From positions 1 through 7,738 of the forward strand of contig JASXSV010000045.1 in assembly GCA_030674915.1 (NCBI GenBank): DNA of 7,738 nucleotides, given 5' to 3'. The translations under genes were made by a program, and so were the position numbers. The stretch is from Candidatus Endonucleibacter bathymodioli. GTDB lineage: Bacteria; Pseudomonadota; Gammaproteobacteria; Pseudomonadales; Endozoicomonadaceae. Positions 1-6,697 of the stretch are shown one piece after another. Every line of letters begins with the position of its first letter. The first letter of the stretch is position 1. Under the pieces are notes generated by a model that made no database searches, was not told where the DNA came from, and saw only the letters and a list, made by a program, of their open reading frames with translations.

Positions 1-70
1 GGGACTGCTAACCTGCAAATCGACCGCAATGTGTCGATGCACTTAAAAAATAGGGACTTAATCGCACCTT
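1..70 (+). mobile_element. Right-end fragment of an IS5-like element (copy A)
   Basis: These bases match, with a few substitutions and small indels, the stretch at about 2555-2620 that follows the decayed IS5 transposase there. Both read through GGACTG, TAACCTGC, AATCGACCGCAATGTG and end in GGGACTTAATCGCACC, after which the two copies diverge, so that point is the likely element end. The element's body lies left of the window or is lost. Only the 3' end is visible, so family assignment depends on the linked copy at 2150-2622. Confidence 0.7.
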
Positions 71-241
71 CCCTAGGCAATGGCTCCTAAAGGCTTAATA
101 ACTTCTCCATTGTTTTGATTAACCAGTTTCATTCAGGGAATCTCAGTGCTACTTCGTGAGCCATGAAAACCATAGGGCTAAACCATTTGTTGAGCCATGT
201 GGTTGTGCTTATACGGTGATTGCTAACCGAGAAGTTTAAGG
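71..241. other. Intergenic stretch with no recognised gene
   Basis: This stretch separates the IS5 right end from the 3' end of the F-box gene's ancient reading frame. Both strands are broken by stops in all frames beyond short runs. I see no promoter, terminator hairpin with T-run or RNA gene that I would defend. Confidence 0.5.
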
Positions 242-453
242 CTAATCTGCCACAAGATCTTCCGTACTCTCGCAAACATTAGACGACGGTAAAGTAGGGG
301 GTTGGCTATCTGCATGCCTAAGTTCAAAGATTGCGGGGGGGATGCTACCATAAGCGGAGGCTAAAATGTGGCGAGCATCTGGACTAAAGCAAATGGTCTT
401 GATGCTGTCTTTGTAGTGATAAATTTTGGCTTTTTCTATCCATCTCCTTGTCC
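242..453 (-). pseudogene. Out-of-frame C-terminal tail of the F-box/propeller gene
   Basis: Shifting by one base near 444-453 continues the propeller pattern exactly where the present frame degenerates. After WGLTKD the shifted frame gives RWIEKAKIYHYKDSIKT, then ICFSPDARHILASAYG, which matches the repeat consensus G-x-W-x-x-K-A ... FSADGRH better than the in-frame residues EMDRKSQNLSLQRQ. It runs about 66 codons without a stop to TAG at 242-244. A single-base insertion in the AAGGAG-rich codons just upstream of RWIEK explains it. The alternative is a sequencing error, in which case the true gene is 242-1937. Confidence 0.75.
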
Positions 454-1937
454 TTAGTCAAGCCCCAAACCATAATGCAGCCATTATTACAGCCAAGCGC
501 CAAATGACGGCCGTCAGCGCTGAAGATGGCTTTTGTGACATATCCTTCGATGAATGCTGTTACTATCCATTTTCCTGCTGATATCAGGCACCAGATCTGG
601 ATTTGACCAGATGAAGTATCATGGATAACCACATGTGTTCCGTCAGCACTAATGGCTTTCGGTACCATCCTTATAATAACGGAAATCTTGGATTTACGCA
701 TATATTTACTACATATCCTACTTCCCGCCTTACTCCGAACACCTTTCGGTTCCATATGCCTAATAACAGGAATATGGGTTTTCTGTATCCAAGCACCACT
801 GTCATTCATACTCAAAACGTCAAGACTCATATCGTTGCCAATTAATATATGGGAGCCATCGGCGCTCATTTTAACATAATATACTTTTTCGTTATTGGAT
901 AGGATAGCTTTTTCTACCCATTTCCCATCTATCCCAAGGCCCCAGACAGAGGATATACCATTATACAATGTACTTATTATATTGGCGTTATCGGGACTGA
1001 AATAGATGATTGGCTTATTAAATATCTCAGTGGATTCACCAATAATAGTTTCACCTGTTAGTTGTCCATTAGGCTCTAAACTCCATATTGAGACACGCTT
1101 ACCATGACAATTGGTGTCAATGGTCACCATGTGTAGGTAGTTATCGCTGATGCAGCATGTACGGTGACTGGTTTCATGAATACAGGTGAATTTGTTGCAC
1201 CATTCCCCATTTGTGTCTAGGCCCCAGATTGTGTGATTTTTATTATCATCTATGATTTGTACGTGACTGCTATCGTTGTGAAAGGAAATGTTTTTAATAT
1301 CAGATTTATAGTTGGTAGTAGATTTTTTGATCCATTCCCCATTATTGTCTTGGCTCAAAATGACGATCTCTCTATTACGAAGGCACACAGCATGACGGCT
1401 GTCGGCGCTAAATCGAAAATCACATGAGTCTTGGGGAAGATAGGCTTTGTGGCATAGCCTGAATTTAGAGCAGTTAACCATTAGTAGGCTAATTGTGTGC
1501 CATAAAACATGTGGGAAATAGCTGCATCCACTATTTTTAAGATTAATTAGATCGTCCGCTATTTGTTCTTTGTCAGTAAACTGATTTACCCAGGCTGTGA
1601 GTTGCTTTTCACTAATTGCCGCTGCATTCCTTTTAATTTTATCCTGCTGCCAACTAGAAAGTTTTGAAAAGAAATTCCTGGCTATAAATGCATTATCAGC
1701 TACGAAATTCTTTAATGTATGACAAGTTCTTGAAAAATTGTAAACATCCTGCATACTCAGGCGAGAAAAAATATTGCGGATGATAACATCAGGAAGTTCA
1801 GAAAATAGCACCTGTTGCTCCTGTGCATCAAGCTCTGAGCCGCCCTGTGCTTCTGAGTTTAAGGAATCCACAGAAGCTATACTGATATCGCTTAGAAGCA
1901 TTACCAGCGTTAAAAAAAATAATTTAACCTTAATCAT
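384..1937 (-). CDS. Exported F-box / degenerate WD40-like propeller protein, C-terminally truncated by frameshift
   Basis: Start: ATG at 1937 gives a leader MIKVKLFFLTLVMLLSDI followed by SIAS, a plausible Sec cleavage region; a GTG nine bases upstream is possible, and neither start has a good Shine-Dalgarno. Residues about 44-90 form an F-box, with the core LFSELPDVIIRNIFSRLS, then DVYNFSRTCHTLKNF. F-boxes recruit Skp1 in eukaryotic SCF ubiquitin ligases, so bacterial versions usually act as effectors inside host cells. From about residue 170 onward there are roughly seven or eight diverged units with the pattern FSADG/S-x-H ... hydrophobic strand ... WGL-x-x-x-G-x-W, as in FSADGRHLALG and VWGLGIDGKWVEKA, which fits a WD40/quinoprotein-like propeller that would bind the target. 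No partner gene is adjacent. The frame is lost near 444-453, removing the last unit. Whether the truncated product is functional is unknown; target and host are inferred only from the domains. Confidence 0.85.
   Translation of the reverse strand: MIKVKLFFLTLVMLLSDISIASVDSLNSEAQGGSELDAQEQQVLFSELPDVIIRNIFSRLSMQDVYNFSRTCHTLKNFVADNAFIARNFFSKLSSWQQDKIKRNAAAISEKQLTAWVNQFTDKEQIADDLINLKNSGCSYFPHVLWHTISLLMVNCSKFRLCHKAYLPQDSCDFRFSADSRHAVCLRNREIVILSQDNNGEWIKKSTTNYKSDIKNISFHNDSSHVQIIDDNKNHTIWGLDTNGEWCNKFTCIHETSHRTCCISDNYLHMVTIDTNCHGKRVSIWSLEPNGQLTGETIIGESTEIFNKPIIYFSPDNANIISTLYNGISSVWGLGIDGKWVEKAILSNNEKVYYVKMSADGSHILIGNDMSLDVLSMNDSGAWIQKTHIPVIRHMEPKGVRSKAGSRICSKYMRKSKISVIIRMVPKAISADGTHVVIHDTSSGQIQIWCLISAGKWIVTAFIEGYVTKAIFSADGRHLALGCNNGCIMVWGLTKDKEMDRKSQNLSLQRQHQDHLL
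656..791 (-). repeat. Tandem 87-bp duplication inside the propeller
   Basis: Bases from 656 and from 743 align at an 87-base offset, with about 70 percent identity by eye over the first 49 bases. In the protein this is a 29-residue half-blade duplication: WIQKTHIPVIRHMEPKG followed by YMRKSKISVIIRMVPKA. The first copy has lost the FSADG-type signature, which survives as SADGTH in the second. The length is a multiple of three, so the reading frame is kept. Confidence 0.65.
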
Positions 1938-2149
1938 AGTAGTCACTTTGGAAGTTAAGATGAGTGTATGCTTCTAATCTGAGAATGAGACATGGTATAT
2001 TTTCTTGTCCATGTGCGCAAGAATAAATATGAAGTCAGATTCTATTTTAATATTGAGATATTTTGCACTAACCCTAATTTTTTAGTAGGTGCAGAAAAAG
2101 TGCACGAAAAGAGAGAGTTTATGTTTGTCAGTGATGGACTGAGTATATT
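1938..2149. other. Upstream region of the F-box gene
   Basis: This AT-rich stretch lies between the F-box gene start and the first recognisable IS5 sequence. It must hold the F-box gene's promoter if that gene is expressed, but I find no -35/-10 pair on the minus strand that stands out from background and no clear ribosome binding site before 1937 or 1946. Short frames that cross it on either strand have no leader, motif or ribosome binding site. Confidence 0.4.
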
Positions 2150-2622
2150 TTCAACGAAGTTGAAGGGAAGTCGTGGCACTTCGGCATGAACGATTATATC
2201 GGTGTCGATGCTCAACCTGGGCTGACGCATAGCCTTACGACCACCGCTGCAAAAGAACACGATCTGAATCAAGCTGAAAATCTACTGTATTGAGGAGTTC
2301 ATCTTCTCCATGCCGGTTATCGTGGCGCAACATAAAAGCCAGTGTACGAGCCAAGGTTGAGCATTCGTTCGGATCATCAAATGTCAGTTCTGATTAACCA
2401 AAGCTACCTAGGCTTAGCTAAGAATGACAGAAAATTGTCCATGCTGTTTGCTCTTACGGACATCGTACGAGTGAGGGGAATGGTCAAAACATAGTATCAG
2501 TGTGCCTGTATGCTGGGAAATATGCATGCAGACACTAAAAAACGAATGGAAATTGGACTGTTAACCTGCGAATCGACCGCAATGTGCGATTTACTTAAAA
2601 ACGGGACTTAATCGCACCTCCA
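2150..2622 (+). pseudogene. Decayed IS5-family transposase with element right end (copy B)
   Basis: Reading across frames gives IS5 transposase pieces in the family's order: [14 protein letters not shown], then [20 protein letters not shown], then HAGYRG, then KASVRAKVEHSF, IIKCQF, LAKNDRKLSMLFALT and a C-terminal ENL-like tail. These match the DDE transposase core from the [13 protein letters not shown] segment to the ARVEHPF...IIKRQFGF segment around the catalytic glutamate. There are several stops and frameshifts, and the block between the AGYRG region and the KASVRAKVEH region, normally about 50 residues, is deleted. The 5' half is absent. The right end (2555-2620) is shared with bases 1-70. 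It is non-functional and in the opposite orientation to both flanking genes. Confidence 0.85.
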
Positions 2623-2723
2623 CTAGCACACACATGAAATATTAGTTTATTACACTACTGTGTGAATCCCGCCTTAGCCGTTCTCATACACTCCAATCAC
2701 CTACTATCCTATACTCGCCAGGT
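2623..2723. other. Spacer downstream of the orphan leader-bearing gene
   Basis: No gene fits here. A short, weak hairpin is possible around ACACTACTGTGT at 2652-2663 but it lacks a T-run on the minus strand, so I do not call a terminator. On the minus strand the same bases can be read as GGIHTVV, which resembles a scrap of IS5 transposase; it is too short to be sure. Confidence 0.3.
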
Positions 2724-4316
2724 TTAGTCAGTCTTTAGCTTACGCACACTTCCAATCGATTCATCAGGTGATTTATCAAAATTACGGTAGCTAACTGAAT
2801 ATGAACCTTTATGTGGAATTTTTAGTTTTGAAAAAGCCTTAGATATTTTGTTAATAGATATATGTTGTTTAAGACCACTATGTTTTTTAAGACCACTATG
2901 TATTTTTCGAGCACCTGCTAAATTAATTGGTTCTTTTCTAGAGACATTCAATAACAGCATATTATCTCCTGTACTGTCACTAAATTGATCGTACACTGCC
3001 TTACGTTTATTACTTGATCTTTCAAACAATATATTTTCACCACTACAGTCATCCCAAACTATAGATCCAATCGGACAATATTCATCATCACTGCTGTTAT
3101 GGTTCACACTTGTTGAACTATTTCTAATCAAATCATAAACAATCTTTTTGATATTATCCCCTAGATTTTCTACACCTAAAATAGAATCAATAAAACATTT
3201 ATCCTCTTCGGATAAAAGATAACAAAAATGCTGCACGTACGCAAGCAAGTCAAGATGTTCCATCAACTCTAATAAATATAAAAACGTCTCTTTTTTTCTA
3301 CCGAGAATGGCATAATCTATAATAGAAAACCCTGTTTTTCTGTTTTGCATTTTAAGTAAGTCTGTGACAATTCCTCGCACATTAGCATTGTCATCTAATA
3401 TCTTTAGCGTAATACCGTCGAACATCATCTTAAATACTGAACCAGAAGCAAAGAATGCCACTTCTAGAAACCTATTTGAATCTTTCTCAATCATATTACG
3501 CCATTTTGTTGTAAATACTGGGATCTCCTCCCATAAAATCGCAAGAAGATCTAGCTGTCTTGCACAGTCGCACTTTGTATTATCCATATTGAAAAATCGT
3601 TTTGGGTAAAGCAAAATATATAACAAATTAAACCCTACAGATGACTCCAACACATCACTTCCATATGTTTGCAGCAAAATCAAATCACTCAATATACTTT
3701 TCATGCATGTATATATCTTATCATGGTCATGAAGCTTGTAGGGACTTTCATCACCAATAAAATCATAATCATAACACATCAACCCCATAAAGAAATTCAT
3801 ATCTTTTTTAGAATATCCAAACATTGATGCAGCTTCGTCTGCATCTATTACCTCAAAAATTTTTGTTTTATCTTTTTTATTTATGTTTATCAAGTACTTT
3901 GAGTATATAATAACACTCATATACTCGTACTCATCATGATCTGGCAGCCTCACCAAATCAGCTAACAAAAGTTTTTTAATATAATCCTCCACCAAGCTGT
4001 ACCTGTTAAGAACGGACTTCAATAAATCTTCAGGAACGTTCCATGAATTATAATCGAACCCTTCTGGCGCATCATGAAAATTTATTATTGACAGATTAAC
4101 AAACAAACTTTCCCTTTTACAGCAGGAAGAAAAACTAGTCATCTCTGATAATTTAAATTTTGTGAGCTGCATTATGACACCGTCTTCATCTGAACTGTTT
4201 TGTATGCTTGATGATAAAATAGTAGGCCCAGAATGAGCCATATTGCAACATATCAAAAACACAATATTAAATAAAATCGGAATATAATTATAACAGTTGA
4301 AATTTAGTTTTTTCAT
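2724..4316 (-). CDS. Orphan exported protein with weak ankyrin-like segment
   Basis: I do not recognise this family. ATG at 4316 is preferred over the in-frame TTG at 4319 because GAGAG lies six bases upstream of the ATG. The N-terminus, MKKLNFNCYNYIPILFNIVF then LICCNMAHSG, is a short basic stretch followed by a hydrophobic core and a plausible cleavage region near AHS; the cysteines do not form a canonical lipobox. The mature part is mostly predicted-helical and rich in K, D, S and N. Around residues 340-370, NRKTGFSIIDYAILGRKKET then FLYLLELM has ankyrin-repeat spacing (TG-x-S-x-x-x-Y-A-I ... LL) but is a single, weak unit. The C-terminal 100 residues are polar and basic, with NKRKAVYDQ and a doubled HSGLKK/HSGLKQ. 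The frame is intact and AT-rich, standing alone between two IS5 wrecks. An exported host-interaction protein is a guess from leader and context only. Confidence 0.8.
   Translation of the reverse strand: MKKLNFNCYNYIPILFNIVFLICCNMAHSGPTILSSSIQNSSDEDGVIMQLTKFKLSEMTSFSSCCKRESLFVNLSIINFHDAPEGFDYNSWNVPEDLLKSVLNRYSLVEDYIKKLLLADLVRLPDHDEYEYMSVIIYSKYLININKKDKTKIFEVIDADEAASMFGYSKKDMNFFMGLMCYDYDFIGDESPYKLHDHDKIYTCMKSILSDLILLQTYGSDVLESSVGFNLLYILLYPKRFFNMDNTKCDCARQLDLLAILWEEIPVFTTKWRNMIEKDSNRFLEVAFFASGSVFKMMFDGITLKILDDNANVRGIVTDLLKMQNRKTGFSIIDYAILGRKKETFLYLLELMEHLDLLAYVQHFCYLLSEEDKCFIDSILGVENLGDNIKKIVYDLIRNSSTSVNHNSSDDEYCPIGSIVWDDCSGENILFERSSNKRKAVYDQFSDSTGDNMLLLNVSRKEPINLAGARKIHSGLKKHSGLKQHISINKISKAFSKLKIPHKGSYSVSYRNFDKSPDESIGSVRKLKTD
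2868..2900 (-). repeat. Two-copy 18-bp in-frame tandem repeat
   Basis: TTTAAGACCACTATG occurs at 2868-2882 and 2886-2900, period 18. It encodes HSGLKK then HSGLKQ in the basic C-terminal tail of the orphan gene. A change in copy number would add or remove six residues without shifting frame. Confidence 0.8.
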
Positions 4317-4322
4317 CAAGAA

Positions 4323-4327
4323 CTCTC
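4323..4327 (-). promoter_or_regulatory. Ribosome binding site of the orphan gene
   Basis: GAGAG on the minus strand ends six bases before the ATG at 4316. It decides between this ATG and the adjacent TTG at 4319, which would sit only three bases from it. Confidence 0.5.
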
Positions 4328-4411
4328 AAGGTTGAAAAATAAAAACTAGAATCATAGTTAAAATTTCATTTAATAAAATAAAATTAATATGACACAAATA
4401 TTTCTGATCTT

Positions 4412-4417
4412 ATTATA
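4412..4417 (-). promoter_or_regulatory. Possible -10 element for the orphan gene
   Basis: A perfect TATAAT on the minus strand lies about 95 bases upstream of the start codon. No convincing -35 hexamer is found 16-18 bases further upstream, and the region is AT-rich, so chance occurrence is quite possible. Confidence 0.25.
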
Positions 4418-4479
4418 GAATCAGCCACCAAAAAGATACGTGAAAACTCCATCAAAAACAACACTTATCGTCACAACAT

Positions 4480-5165
4480 TGCATAAAATGCCGGAGGCAT
4501 GGCAAATACTTTTCTGAGAACGGCACTAACAATCTGGCTATACCTTACTAATTAGCTGCATTGCCAGAGGCTCAACAACAAATTTTCGATTAATTTTGTC
4601 GCTCTTGCCCATTTATCCACTCTGCTGCCGATTACGTTTACTCTGACTGCTACTTAGGTTTCATTTTCTTGGTTTGCGCTTGTCATTGAGCTTTCAGTGT
4701 AATTCTAAGCATCGAGCGCCTCGCTTATATGTGTCGCTGGTGTAGCTCGCATGCCAAAGATTACTTCGTCTTCTTATCTCAGCAAGGCAGGCAGTTCGAT
4801 AATATCAGCTTGATTTACTGAAATTACCGTTACTGTGTGAATATTCCCGCTATTTACATCCGCAGCGACATTGCTCTTCATGCCAAAGTATCACTGACTT
4901 CTTTTACGTGTATGGTGCATTGTAGGATAGTGATTTTATCAGACAAATGATCTTCGCATAACTCCAGCGTGGCAAATCTTCCCATTGAGTAGATTTCATA
5001 CAATGTGTCTTATATCATGGAATTGGGCAGCTGTAACCATTGTCGCATTAGGTAGATACGCAGCATGGTGTTAAGACAGATAAACCTCTGTGGTTTAATG
5101 ACTGCCTCAAAGACCAGCCAAGGAATGTAAGATTCCATTTTCTTATGTACTAACTCTTTGCGCAT
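4480..5165 (-). pseudogene. Heavily decayed IS5-family transposase (copy D)
   Basis: From ATG at 5165 the minus strand reads MRKELVHKKMESYIPWLVFE, then TMLRIYLMRQWLQL, DTLYEIYSMGRFATLEL and LSDKITILQ, which follows the N-terminal part of IS5 transposases (MEQILPW ... TMLRIHCMQHW ... ALYEIASMR ... LPDRTTI). A deletion then joins it to MHHTRKRSQ-stop-YFGMKS, followed by VAADVNSGNIHTVTVI, QADIIELPALL and GYTSDTYKRGARCLELHW, matching the DDE core ([22 protein letters not shown] ... DAGY). The C-terminal end dissolves near 4490. It has many stops and frameshifts, is more diverged than the other three IS5 copies and is on the opposite strand, so it represents an older, separate insertion. Exact ends and terminal inverted repeats cannot be placed. 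Confidence 0.8.
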
Positions 5166-5482
5166 TTAGATAGCTTTTAATTTTATTGATACGTAACTGA
5201 GTGATGTAAAACTTTGTCATTATGGATAGCCCCTTGTTAGAGTGATTTTCTTGTACCAGGTTTTGGAAATTAAATAGGAAAATCCATAATTACTTGCAAA
5301 ATGAGAAAGACTCAATGACCTCGTCTAAAGCCTTTGGTTATGCTGAGATATCACAATGTTAATTAATCTAACCATTATGTTATTAAGAATATCTTTTTAG
5401 TGAACTTATTTAGAAATATAGTGCCTAATTATAGAAGGAGTAGTTTGTTTACAACTACCTGGAATTTAACTTAACTTGATAT
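5166..5482. other. AT-rich upstream region of the J-domain-like gene
   Basis: About 320 bases with no supported gene. It should include the start of the decayed minus-strand IS5 element and the promoter of the gene at 5495. Within it, AAGGAG at 5435-5440 is followed by an inverted repeat GTAGTT/AACTAC (5440-5445 and 5453-5458, seven-base loop), described separately. No convincing -35/-10 pair is visible. Confidence 0.4.
5440..5458 (+). promoter_or_regulatory. Inverted repeat in the leader of the J-domain-like gene
   Basis: Perfect six-base arms GTAGTT and AACTAC enclose a seven-base loop, 36 bases before the ATG at 5495. The left arm overlaps the last base of an orphan AAGGAG. It could be an operator or a small RNA hairpin, or chance. 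Confidence 0.25.
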
Positions 5483-5486
5483 GGAG
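5483..5486 (+). promoter_or_regulatory. Ribosome binding site deciding the start at 5495
   Basis: GGAG is eight bases upstream of ATG 5495. The in-frame TTG at 5489 is only two bases from it and is therefore unlikely to be the start. Confidence 0.55.
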
Positions 5487-5494
5487 TATTGATC

Positions 5495-6697
5495 ATGAAA
5501 ATATTTTGGAAATATTGTAAATATAATTTTATTGGCAATGCAATCTTAGCATTGTCTTTGTCTTTGCTGCCGATAGTGTCTTCAGCATTTATTAATACAA
5601 ATGAAGAAAAAAATGATCATAGAAATTCCATTATTTATAGCTATATAAACAATGGCATCAGTGACATTATTGGGCTTAAGTCTGAACTAGAAAATATTCT
5701 TGAAAAAAAAGAAAGTAATGTTCTTAAAATGGCAATAAATTTCAAGATGGTGGAATTCAACGGAGAAGAACAAACCAATATGTTGCCAGACGCTGTAGCT
5801 ATATGTCAAAATATAATAGATACATCTGATAGTCAGCATATAAAACGTCATTTCGAAGATATTAAGATGGAACTAAATAGTATTGCAGATGGGCTCAACA
5901 TGATAAAACGTCTTGTTATTATCAAAAATAGTGAAGAGCTACAGCATCATACCGATGGCTATATAAGAACAGATAAAAAAAGTATCATGGTTAGCTTAGA
6001 AATAAAATGGTTTTACATTAAAAGATTTAAACGAGTTATTCCTAGCATTTATGTAACCAGCCCGAGCTCTACAATAATTTCTCATGTAGATAAATTATTT
6101 TCCAAACATCATAATGAAAAACATGAATATGATAATATCGATGGAAGTTCAAGGTACTTTACTGAGAATAGTGATTCTTCATTTGCAACTATTGATGAAA
6201 AAATAATGTCTTTAGTTTCTGATGAATTTGAATCTACTACGACTGGAAGTGAACATGATCGATGGAATGATGATGATTATGATTATGATTATGAAGAAGA
6301 GGTTGAGGTTGAGGCTGAGGTTGAGGCTGAGGTAGAAGATAATGTTGTTAACGATAAAAAAGTTCCTCACCGTCCTACACTTAAGTACTTTTTTGATCAG
6401 ATGAAGAAATTAGCACCGTATGTTTATGCTGGCAAATGGACTAATCATGAAGAGAAAGCAGAATTAAGATCTAAAATAAGACGTATTGCTAAGAAAGCTT
6501 CAATACTTTATCATCCCGATCACCATGTTTCCTCAGACATAGAGGAGTATGTTAGATTTAATGAATTTAAGAGCGATTTAATTAATGCCTTCCGATCAAT
6601 TAAATATAGGAGCACAAGCTCAGATTCATATTCGTCGACAGAGGATACCAACCCAAACGCCCCCGCCGATCCCGAAAATGAACATTTATTGAAATGA
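5495..6697 (+). CDS. Exported protein with acidic repeat tract and C-terminal J-domain-like segment
   Basis: The 400-residue protein opens with MKIFWKYCKYNFIGNAILAL then SLSLLPIVSSAF, a good Sec signal peptide with likely cleavage after VSSA. Residues about 30-230 are not recognised and look helical and charged. Residues 259-282 are an acidic tract (DDDYDYDYEEEVEVEAEVEA and on). Residues about 315-370 resemble DnaJ helices II-III: EEKAELRSKIRRIAKKAS, ILYHPDHH with H340-P341-D342, then EEYVRFNEFKSDLINAFRS. The HPD tripeptide between a basic helix and an amphipathic helix is the defining J-domain feature that stimulates Hsp70 ATPase activity; helix I is weak, and there is no G/F or zinc region, so it is not a housekeeping DnaJ. 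The signal peptide makes action on cytosolic DnaK unlikely, so a role toward host Hsp70 is a reasonable inference. The gene is monocistronic. Its last 14 or so codons may derive from the adjoining IS5 remnant. Confidence 0.8.
   Translation: MKIFWKYCKYNFIGNAILALSLSLLPIVSSAFINTNEEKNDHRNSIIYSYINNGISDIIGLKSELENILEKKESNVLKMAINFKMVEFNGEEQTNMLPDAVAICQNIIDTSDSQHIKRHFEDIKMELNSIADGLNMIKRLVIIKNSEELQHHTDGYIRTDKKSIMVSLEIKWFYIKRFKRVIPSIYVTSPSSTIISHVDKLFSKHHNEKHEYDNIDGSSRYFTENSDSSFATIDEKIMSLVSDEFESTTTGSEHDRWNDDDYDYDYEEEVEVEAEVEAEVEDNVVNDKKVPHRPTLKYFFDQMKKLAPYVYAGKWTNHEEKAELRSKIRRIAKKASILYHPDHHVSSDIEEYVRFNEFKSDLINAFRSIKYRSTSSDSYSSTEDTNPNAPADPENEHLLK
6275..6337 (+). repeat. In-frame hexanucleotide repeats encoding the acidic tract
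   Basis: Three GATTAT units at 6275-6292 encode DYDYDY. A few GAA codons follow, then GAGGTT/GAGGCT units at 6299-6334 encode EVEVEAEVEAEV. All units are six bases and in frame, so slippage would change the tract length by two residues at a time without disrupting the J-like end. Confidence 0.85.

Noticed and set aside
621..879. Short plus-strand open frames opposite the F-box gene, with repeated YHPYNNGNLGF / FHMPNNRNMGF
   Set aside because: They are the antisense reading of the 87-bp duplication in the propeller, with no ribosome binding site or leader.
1992..2272. Open frames on both strands across the start of the IS5 copy B
   Set aside because: They run into decayed transposase in the wrong frame or strand and show no independent coding signal.
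2640..2690. A scrap reading NG-stop-GGIHTVV on the minus strand, like IS5 transposase near DAxSGxIHTV
   Set aside because: Only about ten residues are recognisable; too short to distinguish from chance.
3364..3609. An 81-codon plus-strand open frame inside the orphan gene
   Set aside because: It is fully nested antisense in an intact long gene and has no motif or ribosome binding site.
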